Positions 8,921-17,601 of a stretch of 64,000 nucleotides of DNA are shown in pieces. Made by a program: the position numbers and the translations under genes. The stretch is from Bifidobacterium actinocoloniiforme DSM 22766 (GTDB lineage Bacteria; Actinomycetota; Actinomycetes; Actinomycetales; Bifidobacteriaceae): NCBI RefSeq assembly GCF_001263395.1, contig NZ_CP011786.1:1766061-1830060 (forward strand). The letters run 5' to 3'. Positions within the stretch are counted from its first letter, which is position 1; the number at the start of each line of letters is the position of its first letter. Below the pieces are notes generated by a model. It was given only the letters and a program-made list of their open reading frames with translations. It did no database searches and had not been told where the DNA came from.

Positions 8921-11479
8921 ATGGAGAAAGGTCCGGCTGTCAGCCTGGATAGCGCGGTCTCTGCGCTACTGCCCAACAAACGGCGGGTCAGCGCGCTCAA
9001 ATCCCTGGGAATCACGACCGTGGGGGAGGCTCTGACCTACTACCCTTTCCGGGTGAGCGAGCCAGTGCCGGTGCTGCCGATTCGGTCCGTGCGCCTGGGC
9101 TCACCAGTGGCCTTCGCGGCCCGGGTGAAGTGGGCGCGGGTGGTGCCTATGGGAAGCAAGCGGGGCCTGCGCCTGGACGTGCTGGTCAGCGATGAGGACT
9201 TCGCGGCCTCGTGCGGGGTGGCCTCGTCCTCAGCCCGCCTGGTCTTCTTCTCGCACCGTAAGTCCTACATAGACTGGATGAGCCTGCGCCTGCGCCCCGG
9301 CGCCCGGGTCGTGCTGGCTGGCGAGCCCTCCGTCTTCAACGGCCAGCTGCAGTTCACCCACCCGGACGTCCTCCTGCTGCCTGAGGCGGGCGGGGGCGAG
9401 GGGGGCGCCGACCCTCTGCCGGGTTCCATTCGACCTGACGCGGACTCCCAGGAACAGGCCCTGGCCAAGGTCTCGCGGCCCAGACCGGTCTACCACGCCA
9501 ACTCCCGCATCTCCTCAGACCACATCCATGACGCGATTCTGGGTTTCATCCGCCTCCTGGCCCGGGCCCACGGCGGCGGGACGGCTCTGGGGGAGCAGGC
9601 CCAAGGCGCGACCCTCGGCACAGCCCAGAGCGCGAGCCAGGGGCAGCCCTTCGAAGGCGAGATGGAACCGGCGATCGACGCTGAGGCTTTCGGCCGGGCT
9701 GTGCCCGATATCCTGCCTGAATCGGCGCGCGTCAACGGGCACTACCTCCACCGGGCCCAGGCCTTCCTGGGGATGCATGACCCCGGCGCTGTGGAGGACT
9801 TCCGCGAGGCCTTGCGGACCCTGCGCTTCGAGGAGGCCTTCGTCTCCCAGACGGCCCTCCTGCGCAGCCGCGAGGACTCCCGGAGGGTCCGTGCCTACCC
9901 CTGCCCCCAGCCGGGCCAGGATTCCTTGGTCACCCGCTTTGTCGACTCGCTGCCCTTTCGTCTGACCCAGGGCCAGGAAGAGGTCATAGGGCGCATCGGG
10001 GGCGACATGGCCCGTGACTACCCGATGCAGCGCCTCTTGCAAGGCGAGGTGGGCTCAGGCAAGACCGTGGTCGCCCTGGCCGCCATGCTTCAGGCCGTGG
10101 ACGCCGGTTTCCAAGCCGTCTTGGTGGCGCCTACTCAGGTCCTGGCCGAACAACACTTCGAATCAATCGGCCGGATGCTCCAGGCCCTGGCCGCCTCCGG
10201 CCCTGCCGCCAGCGCCGGCACCGAGCCCAGCGGTGGCGCGGACGCAAGCGAGGGCCAGTCCAAGCCTGAGCACGTAAACGAGGCGGGCCAGGTGCCGCTG
10301 GTCCTGCTGACCGGCGGCATGCGCCTGGCCGAGCGTCGCCGGGCCTTGGCGATCCCCGCTTCCGGACGGCCCTGCATCGTCGTCGCCACGCACGCTGCTT
10401 TCTCCAAGACCTTCCAGGCCCCCCACCTTGCCCTCGCCGTCATCGACGAACAGCACCGCTTCGGCGTCGAGCAGCGCGAGGCCCTGCGCCGCAAGTCCGA
10501 ACGTTCCCCCCACCTGCTGGTCATGACCGCCACGCCGATCCCGCGCACCGCCGCGATGACGTGGTTCGGCGACCTGGACATCTCTTCGCTCACCGAGCTG
10601 CCCGGCGGCCGCAAACCCATCAGGACCTTCGTGGTTCCGGAGGCGGATGGCCCCACTATGGCGGCCATGTTCCTGCACATCCGCGAGCGGGTCCAGGCTG
10701 GGGAACGGGCCTACATCGTCTGCCCCCGCATCGACGAGGACGAGGAGGGCGCTCAAACCGGGTCTGGCGCCAAGCGCAAGGGCTCCGCCCGCCGTTCGGC
10801 TGAGGGCGACCTGCCGGAGATCGACCCGTACGCCCAGGCGGATGCTGAGGGCGCCGAACCTAAGCCTCGCCTGCATTCGGTGGAGGAGATGAGCCATCGC
10901 CTGGCCGCGCTGCCCCAGTTCCAGGGCATCAGCATGGCCACCCTGACCGGTCGCGACGATGATGAGACCAAGAACCAGGTGATGGCGGACTTCTCATCCG
11001 GCAAGACCCAGGTCCTGGTTTCCACCACCGTCATCGAGGTGGGCGTGGATGTGCCCCAGGCTTCGCAGATCGTCATCTTCGACGCCGACCGATTCGGCCT
11101 GTCCCAGCTCCACCAATTGCGCGGCCGGGTGGGGCGCGGCGGCACCGACAGCTGGGCCTTCCTGGTCTCGCGCGCCGAATCCGATTCCCTGGCCGCCCAG
11201 CGCCTGGAGGTCATCCGTGCATCAACCGACGGGGCCGAGATAGCCCAGGCCGACATCGAGATGCGCGGCGCGGGCGATGTGCTGGGCGACGCCCAGTCGG
11301 GCGGCCGTTCATCGCTGAAGCTCTTGCGCGTGGTCAAGGACGCGAAGATGATCGCCCAAGCCCGGGAACAAGCCGAGGGGCTCCTGAAGCAGGACCCGGA
11401 GCTTAAGGGCCATGTGGAGCTGGCGGGCGCGGCCCTGGACTTCACCCGGGGTAATGAGACCTTCCTGACCTCCACCTGA
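8921..11479 (+). CDS. recG: ATP-dependent DNA helicase RecG
   Basis: An 852-residue branch-migrating helicase that remodels stalled forks and recombination intermediates. An N-terminal wedge/OB domain precedes two helicase lobes. Walker A GEVGSGKT is at 375-382, motif II DEQH at 509-512, motif III TATPIPRT follows, and the C-terminal lobe carries STTVIEVGVDVPQA and QLRGRVGRG. It is longer than the roughly 690-residue E. coli protein because of low-complexity insertions, such as the SGGADASEG stretch after motif Ia and an acidic/basic linker near 610-650. The start has a GGAGGAGG site. rsmD follows after 69 bases, a common pairing in Actinobacteria. Confidence 0.96.
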   Translation: MEKGPAVSLDSAVSALLPNKRRVSALKSLGITTVGEALTYYPFRVSEPVPVLPIRSVRLGSPVAFAARVKWARVVPMGSKRGLRLDVLVSDEDFAASCGVASSSARLVFFSHRKSYIDWMSLRLRPGARVVLAGEPSVFNGQLQFTHPDVLLLPEAGGGEGGADPLPGSIRPDADSQEQALAKVSRPRPVYHANSRISSDHIHDAILGFIRLLARAHGGGTALGEQAQGATLGTAQSASQGQPFEGEMEPAIDAEAFGRAVPDILPESARVNGHYLHRAQAFLGMHDPGAVEDFREALRTLRFEEAFVSQTALLRSREDSRRVRAYPCPQPGQDSLVTRFVDSLPFRLTQGQEEVIGRIGGDMARDYPMQRLLQGEVGSGKTVVALAAMLQAVDAGFQAVLVAPTQVLAEQHFESIGRMLQALAASGPAASAGTEPSGGADASEGQSKPEHVNEAGQVPLVLLTGGMRLAERRRALAIPASGRPCIVVATHAAFSKTFQAPHLALAVIDEQHRFGVEQREALRRKSERSPHLLVMTATPIPRTAAMTWFGDLDISSLTELPGGRKPIRTFVVPEADGPTMAAMFLHIRERVQAGERAYIVCPRIDEDEEGAQTGSGAKRKGSARRSAEGDLPEIDPYAQADAEGAEPKPRLHSVEEMSHRLAALPQFQGISMATLTGRDDDETKNQVMADFSSGKTQVLVSTTVIEVGVDVPQASQIVIFDADRFGLSQLHQLRGRVGRGGTDSWAFLVSRAESDSLAAQRLEVIRASTDGAEIAQADIEMRGAGDVLGDAQSGGRSSLKLLRVVKDAKMIAQAREQAEGLLKQDPELKGHVELAGAALDFTRGNETFLTST

Positions 11480-11548
11480 GCCCGCCGCGCCCCTGCAGCG
11501 GGCGGTCCAGGAATCATCCATCAGCCAGACAGAGGGAGGGCGGCGGCC

Positions 11549-12145
11549 ATGCGCGTCATCGCCGGTAGGTTCAAGGGGGCGGCGATACCGTCAGCGCTCA
11601 AAGGCACCCGGCCCACGACCGATCGGACCAAAGAGGCGATGTTCTCCCGGTTGGACGCTTGGGGGGCTCTGAGCGGCGCCCGGGTGCTCGACCTCTACGC
11701 TGGCACCGGAGCGCTCGGCTTCGAGGCTCTCTCCCGTGGGGGTCGCGGTCTGGTCGCCGTTGAGGCCTCGCGTCGGGCCGCAGGCTTGATTTCCCGCACC
11801 CTGGCCGCGCTTAAGGCCTCACCGGCCTGGGGGGAGGATGACAGCGCCCAGGTGCTGAGCGTCAAGGTCGAGCGCTTCCTGGAAGCGGAGGTGGAACGTT
11901 CCCGTGAAAGCCACGCGGAGCGGTCATTCGATCTGATTTTCATCGACCCGCCCTACGCGCTGCCGTCGGCGGACTGCGATCGCATCCTGGATTCCTTAGC
12001 GGCCCGCGGCCTGGCCTTGTCTGGATGCCTGGTCGTCCTGGAGCGTTCCGCCCGTTCCGAGCCGCCGCAGCTGCCCGAAGGCTGGTCCCTGGATGACGAG
12101 CGGACCTACGGCGAGACCCGCGTCTACTACATCTCCAGAATCTAG
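11549..12145 (+). CDS. rsmD: 16S rRNA (guanine966-N2)-methyltransferase RsmD
   Basis: A 198-residue S-adenosylmethionine-dependent enzyme that methylates G966 of 16S rRNA. MRVIAGRFKG at the N-terminus and RPTTDRTKEAMFSRL are family hallmarks. The SAM-binding motif is DLYAGTGALGFEALSRG, and the catalytic N6/N2-type motif is DPPY within IFIDPPYA. The ribosome site is GAGGGAGGGCGG. It lies downstream of recG in the same direction. In many genomes coaD follows rsmD, but here coaD is about 20 kb away. Confidence 0.95.
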   Translation: MRVIAGRFKGAAIPSALKGTRPTTDRTKEAMFSRLDAWGALSGARVLDLYAGTGALGFEALSRGGRGLVAVEASRRAAGLISRTLAALKASPAWGEDDSAQVLSVKVERFLEAEVERSRESHAERSFDLIFIDPPYALPSADCDRILDSLAARGLALSGCLVVLERSARSEPPQLPEGWSLDDERTYGETRVYYISRI

Positions 12146-12170
12146 CCTGCGAGCTCAGCGGCAGGCTAGA
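12141..12170 (+). terminator. Stem-loop overlapping the rsmD stop codon
   Basis: TCTAGCCTGC (12141-12150) and GCAGGCTAGA (12161-12170) pair perfectly over 10 bases with a 10-base loop. The left arm contains the rsmD stop TAG. No T-tract follows, so this may end transcription by another route or protect the 3' end of the mRNA. Confidence 0.5.
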
Positions 12171-12240
12171 ACCGGCTGTTTAGGCGGCGCCGGCCGAGCC
12201 TGGCACGGGCGCCGACCTCCAGCGACGCGACCCGTTGATC

Positions 12241-12342
12241 GCGCGAGGCGCGAACGAACGCTCCGACCGGGCCGCCTCCTGGGATGGCGGGCTGGCCACT
12301 GGCTCTGGTCCTCATGCCCCTAGCCAGCCCGAGGCCTCGCGC
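12241..12342 (-). terminator. Nested stem structure downstream of trmD
   Basis: Two nested perfect pairings fill the space between the convergent rsmD and trmD genes: GCGCGAGGC with GCCTCGCGC (outer, 12241-12249 and 12334-12342) and CGGGCTGGC with GCCAGCCCG (inner, 12288-12296 and 12323-12331). The fold lies 10 bases past the trmD stop on the minus strand. It looks like a GC-rich terminator without a U-tract. Confidence 0.4.
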
Positions 12343-12352
12343 TCCAGGGTCG

Positions 12353-13234
12353 TCAGTCCTCGTGGGGGCGGGGGTGATCGCCGTCCACCCTCCAGCCCAG
12401 GTCCTCCAGCTTGGCTAAGTCGTGCTTATCCAGTTGGGAGCAATCCAGGCGCTCAATCAGGTCCGGCCGGATCCGACTCGTGCGCTCAAGTGCTTCATCC
12501 CAGCGGAAACGGTCCACTTTGGCGTGGTCGCCGGAGATCAGCACCTGCGGCACCTCCATGCCCCGCCAGTTGGTTGGTCGCGTGTACTGGCGGTACTCCA
12601 ACAAGGGTTTCGCGCCGGTGTAGGACTCCTCCTCGATTGAGGCGGGATTGCCCATGAACCCGGGAAGCAGGCGGGCGATGGCCTCCATCATGACCGATAC
12701 GGCCACCTCGCCACCGTTGAGCACGTAATCGCCAATCGAGTACTCGCGCACGTCCAGGCCCTGCCCCCGGTAGTAGTCGGGGATGCGGGCGTCGTAGCCT
12801 TCGTAGCGGCCGCAGCCGAAGATCAGATGGTCCGCCTGGCTGAGCTCGGCGGCATCGGCCTGTTTGAAAAGCGGGGCTGAAGGGTTGGGGAAGATGAGCA
12901 CAGGCCGTCCGCCCCGCCCGTCGCGGGCTTGCTGGACAGGGGCGTCCTCTGACCTTTCCGTGGGAGTGGCTTGCGCGTCTCCCGTTTCCTCCGCGCCGGC
13001 CGCATCCAGGCCCAGCAAATCATCCAGGCACTCGGCCCAGACCTGCGGCTTCATCACCATCCCGGCCCCGCCCCCCACGGGCGTATCGTCCACCGAATGA
13101 TGCACGTCGTGGGTCCAGTCGCGCAGGTTGTGAGCCTTGACCGTCACCAGCCCCTTGTCCTGGGCTTTGCCCAGCAGGCTCAGCCCCGCTACCTCAAAGT
13201 ATTCAGGAAACACTGAAACAATATCGATCTTCAT
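12353..13234 (-). CDS. trmD: tRNA (guanine37-N1)-methyltransferase TrmD
   Basis: A 293-residue trefoil-knot methyltransferase that makes m1G37 in tRNAs and so prevents frameshifting. The N-terminus MKIDIVSVFPEYF, the segment HHSVDDTPVGGGAGMVMKP and the knot motif YSIGDYVLNGGE are diagnostic. A variable insertion of about 40 residues (near 85-125) is rich in Ala, Glu and Asp. The ATG at 13234 has a GAGGGG site; the frame extends far upstream in Arg/Pro-rich noise. Actinobacteria often place trmD directly after rimM; here lutABC sits between them on the other strand. Confidence 0.95.
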   Translation of the reverse strand: MKIDIVSVFPEYFEVAGLSLLGKAQDKGLVTVKAHNLRDWTHDVHHSVDDTPVGGGAGMVMKPQVWAECLDDLLGLDAAGAEETGDAQATPTERSEDAPVQQARDGRGGRPVLIFPNPSAPLFKQADAAELSQADHLIFGCGRYEGYDARIPDYYRGQGLDVREYSIGDYVLNGGEVAVSVMMEAIARLLPGFMGNPASIEEESYTGAKPLLEYRQYTRPTNWRGMEVPQVLISGDHAKVDRFRWDEALERTSRIRPDLIERLDCSQLDKHDLAKLEDLGWRVDGDHPRPHED

Positions 13235-13593
13235 GCCCCTCACTCTAACCGTCGCCCCGCCCCGCCTTCCCCGACGTCGTCCCCGCTCTCGCTGGCTGGT
13301 GAGAGACGTTGGCGCATATGCGTAAGGCGTCGCGTGCCTGCCGTCCTTGGGCCGGATAAGGCCGTCCGAGGGTTGGGGCGGGTACAGGTCCATGCGTCGG
13401 GTTAGGGAAAGATTGGGCGAAAGGGGGTGTCTGGGGCGGGGTTGGTGAGATGATTGAGGGTGTGGTTCCCAACCAGGCTTCATCAATGTTGCATGAGGCC
13501 AGGCGAGTTCGGGCGCAGTCATGATGGCGCCCTGTCGGTTTCGCAGGCTGTCGAGGGCCTGCAGGCGAGAACGCTCACGGAAAAGGGGTAGAC
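13235..13593. other. Divergent intergenic region, trmD and lutA
   Basis: About 360 bases between the two divergent genes, which must hold both promoters. The 10-base palindrome CGCATATGCG (13313-13322) stands out in an otherwise G-rich stretch and could be an operator. I see no convincing promoter hexamers, RNA gene or coding frame of quality. Confidence 0.4.
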
Positions 13594-14373
13594 ATGAAAG
13601 TGGCCATCTTCTCCACCTGCGTGGTAGACCTGATGTTTCCCAATGTAGGCAAGGACATGGTCGAGGTCCTGGAGCGCTTCGGCTGCGAGACCTGCATGCC
13701 CATGCAGCAGATTTGCTGCGGCCAGCCGACGTTCAACAGCGGATACATCAAGGAAACCAAGCACGTGATGCACAACGAGGTCGACGCCCTGCTTGGCGTG
13801 GACGCGGACTATATCGTGGGCCCGGCCGGCTCCTGCGTCAACATGCTCAAGGAGCTTCCCTTCCACCTGAAGGGTGAGCCAGCGTACCAGGCTAAGGCCC
13901 AGGCTGTGGCGGACAAGACATACGAATTCTCCCAGTTCCTCTACCGGGTCCTGGGCGTCGAGAACGCCGGCGCCGAACTGGACGCCGTGGCCACGTACCA
14001 CCGTTCCTGCCACATGACCCGCCTGCTGGGGGAGCGCACCAGCCCCTTCGTGCTGCTGGACCATGTCAAGGGTTTGAAGATGATTCCACTGCCGCATATC
14101 GAGAACTGCTGCGGGTTCGGGGGCATGTTCTCCATGAAGGAGCCTGAGATTTCCCGGCAGATGGTGGATGAGAAAGTCAACGATGTGCTCTCCACTAACG
14201 CCTCGGTCCTGATTTCCTGCGATCCGGGCTGCCTGATGAACATCGGCGGACGTTTTAACCGCCGGGGCGAGAAAATCACCATCATGCACCTGGCGGAAGT
14301 GCTCAACCACAACGTGGACATGAGCCGGGTGACCTATGTGGATGCCAAGGAGAACGAAGGGGTGCCGGCATGA
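13594..14373 (+). CDS. lutA: Lactate utilisation protein LutA, (Fe-S)-binding
   Basis: A 259-residue subunit of the LutABC L-lactate oxidation complex, which converts lactate to pyruvate without the classical flavin dehydrogenase. It carries the two CCG-domain Cys-rich motifs: CQQICCGQP-like near residue 45 with a partner Cys in SCHMTR, and CCGFGG followed by CDPGCL near the C-terminus, which bind Fe-S clusters. The start has an AAAAGGGG site. The stop overlaps the lutB start as ATGA. Confidence 0.92.
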   Translation: MKVAIFSTCVVDLMFPNVGKDMVEVLERFGCETCMPMQQICCGQPTFNSGYIKETKHVMHNEVDALLGVDADYIVGPAGSCVNMLKELPFHLKGEPAYQAKAQAVADKTYEFSQFLYRVLGVENAGAELDAVATYHRSCHMTRLLGERTSPFVLLDHVKGLKMIPLPHIENCCGFGGMFSMKEPEISRQMVDEKVNDVLSTNASVLISCDPGCLMNIGGRFNRRGEKITIMHLAEVLNHNVDMSRVTYVDAKENEGVPA

Positions 14374-16130
14374 AGACCGCAACGATGATTCGTAATAACG
14401 ACCATGATTTCCTGACCCGCGTCGCCGATTCCGAGAAGAACACCTTCGCCCAGAAGGCCGTGGCCAAGGCCCAGGACGCCCAGTGGGTCAAGCGCGAGGG
14501 CGCCCGCCAGGAGCTGGGCAACTGGGAGGACTGGCGGGACCTGGGCGAGCAGATCCGACAGCATTCGGTGCGCTATCTGCCGGACTACCTGGAGGAGTTC
14601 TCCGACAACGTGGAGAAGAACGGCGGTCACGTCTTCTTCGCCCAGACCGACGTGGAGGCGCGCGACTTCATCGTCAATCTGGCCAAGGAAAAGCAGGTCA
14701 AGAACGTCGTCAAGTCCAAGTCGATGGTCACCTCCGAGATCGGCATCGACAAGGCCCTGCTCAAGATTGACGGCATGAACCTGCTGGAGACCGACCTGGC
14801 CGAGTTCATCCTCCAGCAGGACGACTGGGACGAACCCACCCACCTGGTGTTCCCCGCCCTGCACAAGAACCGCGACCAGGTGCGCGAGGTATTCATGAAG
14901 AAGCTGGGCTATGAGGGCGACAACGACCCCCAGCACTTGGCCCGCTTCGCCCGAAAGGTCATGCGTGAGCGCTTCCTGAAGAACGAGATGTCGATCACCG
15001 GCTGCAATTTCGCGGTGGCTGACAACGGCATGATCAACCTGGACACCAACGAGGGCAATGCCGATTTGTGCATGGCCATCCCCAAGATCCAGGTGGTCTG
15101 CATGGGCATGGAGCGGATCGTGCCGAGTATGCGCGAGGCCGAGACCATGGATAACATGCTGGCCCGCTCGGCGGTCGGCCAGAAGATCACCACCTACTGC
15201 ACGTTCACCTCGCGACAGGTGGACGGGGAGGCCGACGGGCCTGAGGAGTTCTACGTCGTCATCATCGACAACGGCCGCTCCAACGCCCTGGGCACCGACT
15301 TCGAGCCCATCCTGCAGTGCATCCGTTGCGCCTCCTGCCTGAACGTCTGCCCGATATACCGCCACATCGGCGGCGAAGGCTACGGCTCCATCTACCCCGG
15401 ACCGGTCGGCTCCGTGCTCTCGCCCGTCTTGCAGGGCAATTACGACGACTTCTCCGAACTGCCCTACGCCTGCTCCCTGTGCTCGGCCTGCACGGCCACG
15501 TGCCCGGTCAAGATTCCGCTGCATAAGCTGCTGATCAAGCACCGAGAGATTGAGATGGACGACCTGCACCAGAGCAAGCTGATTGATGACGCGGTCATGC
15601 GGGTGGTGGGCATCGGCACCGGCCACTCCTCGCTCTTCCGCATGGCCTTGGGCTTGGACCACACCATGCTCACCCCCCTGCAGAAATCCAAGCCGGAAAC
15701 AGCCGAGAACCTCTACTCCAACGGTAAGCACCTGGAATGGATGCCGTTCGTCTTCGGTGGTTGGACCAAGGTGCGCGACCTGCCTGATCCGCCTGCCCAC
15801 TCCAAGAACTTCCGTTCCTGGTTCCGCGAGCATAAACGGGAGCAGGCCATGCAGGGAGGCGGACAACCCGCTGAGCCCCAAGCGCCTAAGAATCCGAACG
15901 CCTTCCGTCCCAGCGGCGAACCCGTACTGAAGGCCGATGGGTACTACCAAAATGGCCATCGAATCACCGAGGAGAGGGCGCACGCCGAAGGGCAGGCCGC
16001 AGCGCCCGGACGGGTCGCGTCACGGGCAGCTTCGCTCTCCCAGGAGGAAGTACCGGCTGGCAGCCACATCGACGGTGATGACATCGCCAAGGCAGCCGCC
16101 CGTCAGGAAGGAGTGCAAGAGCATGACTGA
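14370..16130 (+). CDS. lutB: Lactate utilisation iron-sulfur protein LutB
   Basis: A 586-residue LutB-type protein of the lactate oxidation complex. The LUD domain covers about residues 60-300 and the ferredoxin-like domain follows, with CIRCASCLNVCP and CSLCSACTATCPVKI providing ligands for two [4Fe-4S] clusters. Family members are usually about 475-490 residues. This one has an extra C-terminal tail of about 100 residues (from about 490) that is Ala, Gln, Glu and His rich and probably disordered. It is coupled to lutA by ATGA and overlaps lutC by 8 bases. Confidence 0.92.
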   Translation: MKTATMIRNNDHDFLTRVADSEKNTFAQKAVAKAQDAQWVKREGARQELGNWEDWRDLGEQIRQHSVRYLPDYLEEFSDNVEKNGGHVFFAQTDVEARDFIVNLAKEKQVKNVVKSKSMVTSEIGIDKALLKIDGMNLLETDLAEFILQQDDWDEPTHLVFPALHKNRDQVREVFMKKLGYEGDNDPQHLARFARKVMRERFLKNEMSITGCNFAVADNGMINLDTNEGNADLCMAIPKIQVVCMGMERIVPSMREAETMDNMLARSAVGQKITTYCTFTSRQVDGEADGPEEFYVVIIDNGRSNALGTDFEPILQCIRCASCLNVCPIYRHIGGEGYGSIYPGPVGSVLSPVLQGNYDDFSELPYACSLCSACTATCPVKIPLHKLLIKHREIEMDDLHQSKLIDDAVMRVVGIGTGHSSLFRMALGLDHTMLTPLQKSKPETAENLYSNGKHLEWMPFVFGGWTKVRDLPDPPAHSKNFRSWFREHKREQAMQGGGQPAEPQAPKNPNAFRPSGEPVLKADGYYQNGHRITEERAHAEGQAAAPGRVASRAASLSQEEVPAGSHIDGDDIAKAAARQEGVQEHD

Positions 16131-16860
16131 CCGCGAGACCTTTCTGAATTACCTGGCCGAAAAGGCCCGGCGCCCCCGCCACCAGCTGGCCGACAACCCC
16201 CTGGTGCCGGTCAACGACCTGCCGGAGACCACACTATCCGGCAAGAGCCAGGACGAGCTGATGGAGATCGCCAGGGCCAACAGCAAGGCCGTTAATGTGA
16301 ACTTCCAGACCACCAGCAAGGCCGGTCTGCCACGCGCTTTGGACGACTTCATCAGGGCTAAAATCTCCGACCGCCCGGACGACGAGTATCAGGCGAACGG
16401 CCACAACCACCTGTTGCTGCCCACATCCGACCTGTACGCGGACTTCGGTCTGGAAGGTTGGAGGGATGGCCTGCACGACCCGGAGCCCACGTTCTGGAAG
16501 CCGGGCGCGGGGCGGGACGCGAACATTGACACGGCTGAGCACGCCGGGGCGGCGATCGCCTTCGCCGATTACATGCTGGCCGAGTCCTGCTCGATCACTA
16601 CGGCCACCACGCCGGGGCAGGGGCGGGCCTTCCACTTCCTGCCAGTGCACTACCTGGCCATCGTGCGCAAGTCCTGCATCCTGCCGCGCTCGCGCCAGGC
16701 CATGGACCGCTACGACAAGGCCATGAAGTCCGGCGAGCTCAAAACCTCCAACATCAACATCATCACCGGCCCGTCCAACACCGGTGACATCGAGATGGTG
16801 CTGGTCGTGGGCGTCCACGGTCCCTTGGACATGACCTACCTGGTCGTCGAGGACATGTAG
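16123..16860 (+). CDS. lutC: Lactate utilisation protein LutC (LUD domain)
   Basis: A 245-residue third subunit of the L-lactate oxidation complex. The LUD-domain signature is clear near the C-terminus as ITGPSNTGDIEMVLVVGVHGP, ending MTYLVVEDM. The ATG at 16123 lies inside the end of lutB and has a GGAAGGAG site about 10 bases upstream. An upstream open extension in this frame overlaps lutB and is Arg-rich noise. A long stem follows 23 bases after the stop and closes the operon. Confidence 0.9.
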   Translation: MTDRETFLNYLAEKARRPRHQLADNPLVPVNDLPETTLSGKSQDELMEIARANSKAVNVNFQTTSKAGLPRALDDFIRAKISDRPDDEYQANGHNHLLLPTSDLYADFGLEGWRDGLHDPEPTFWKPGAGRDANIDTAEHAGAAIAFADYMLAESCSITTATTPGQGRAFHFLPVHYLAIVRKSCILPRSRQAMDRYDKAMKSGELKTSNINIITGPSNTGDIEMVLVVGVHGPLDMTYLVVEDM

Positions 16861-16883
16861 GGCAGAGCCTGGGCGTTGATAAG

Positions 16884-16926
16884 GCGACCCCCTGCCGGAG
16901 GATCAATAATCCTGGCAGGGGGTCGC
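16884..16926. terminator. Bidirectional stem-loop between lutC and rimM
   Basis: GCGACCCCCTGCC and GGCAGGGGGTCGC pair over 13 bases. Inside them AGGAT and ATCCT continue the stem around a short loop. It lies between the convergent lutC and rimM genes and has no T-tract on either side. Confidence 0.65.
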
Positions 16927-16971
16927 GGTGCGTCTGCTGGGAGGGGAGGGGTACGTGGCCCCTGCCTCCGC

Positions 16972-17601
16972 CTAATCCAGGCCGGGTAAGAGGCCCTTGG
17001 GCGGGTCGATGCCAATGTATCCCGCGTCCGGGTCCACTTCGGGCACTAGCTGCTCTACAAACGGCACTAAGCCGGTCACGGGTCCGGCCTCTTCGTCCGT
17101 CCCGTTCTCGCCGTGGTCGCCCGCCTTGCCGGTGGGGGCGAGCTCTATTTCCAGGAGCTGCTGGGCGGTGGCGTCAATCACGTCCTTGACGGTGCCCACC
17201 AGTTTGTCAGCCGGCAATCCCAGGGCGTTGCCGGGGGCCATGCGCACTTCAAGGCCAATGAGGTCCTCCAAGTACCAGGCATCGTCTTGTTCTTCAGTTT
17301 CCGGGTCGGGCTCCACGTACAGCTCGGTGCCGCTCAGGGCTTCGGAGGCGTTCCGGTCCGCCACGCCCTCAAAGAGCACAATCCAGCGGCTTTTGAATCG
17401 ACGGGAGGATACGACGGTGAACGCCCGGCTCCGGTCGGCGGTGGTGAGCACGGAACCGGGGGAGAAGCGGCGTTCGGGCTCATCGGTGTACGCGAACACG
17501 TTCACCTCGCCCTTGAGCCCTTGAGCGCGCCCAATACGGCAGACCCTCAACAGTCTTGACTGCTGAGGGTCTGCAACCGAGCGATTGGCGTCCGCGCTCA
17601 C
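16972..17601 (-). CDS. rimM: Ribosome maturation factor RimM
   Basis: A 209-residue factor needed for 30S maturation near uS19. The RimM N-domain starts LLRVCRIGRAQGLKGEVNVFAYTDEPERRF, and the PRC-barrel follows with WYLEDLIGLEVR and GTVKDVIDATAQQLLEIE, ending VPFVEQLVPEVD. The GTG at 17601 overlaps the khpA stop as GTGA. A start further in is also possible, because the first 20 residues are not conserved and encode a strong hairpin. It is the last gene of rpsP-khpA-rimM. An acidic insertion near 165-180 is unusual but minor. Confidence 0.93.
   Translation of the reverse strand: MSADANRSVADPQQSRLLRVCRIGRAQGLKGEVNVFAYTDEPERRFSPGSVLTTADRSRAFTVVSSRRFKSRWIVLFEGVADRNASEALSGTELYVEPDPETEEQDDAWYLEDLIGLEVRMAPGNALGLPADKLVGTVKDVIDATAQQLLEIELAPTGKAGDHGENGTDEEAGPVTGLVPFVEQLVPEVDPDAGYIGIDPPKGLLPGLD
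17539..17574 (-). promoter_or_regulatory. Near-perfect hairpin inside the 5' end of rimM
   Basis: GCAGACCCTCA (17539-17549) pairs with TGAGGGTCTGC (17564-17574). CAGTC and GACTG extend the stem around a two-base loop, with only one mismatched pair in the whole 36 bases. It begins about 28 bases into the annotated rimM frame. It may act as an attenuator or processing site between khpA and rimM, or mark that translation really starts after it. Confidence 0.6.

Noticed and set aside
12353-13522. Longer trmD start at 13522
   Set aside because: The first 96 codons are Pro/Arg-rich with no family similarity. The conserved MKIDIVSVFPEYF with a GAGGGG site gives the start at 13234.
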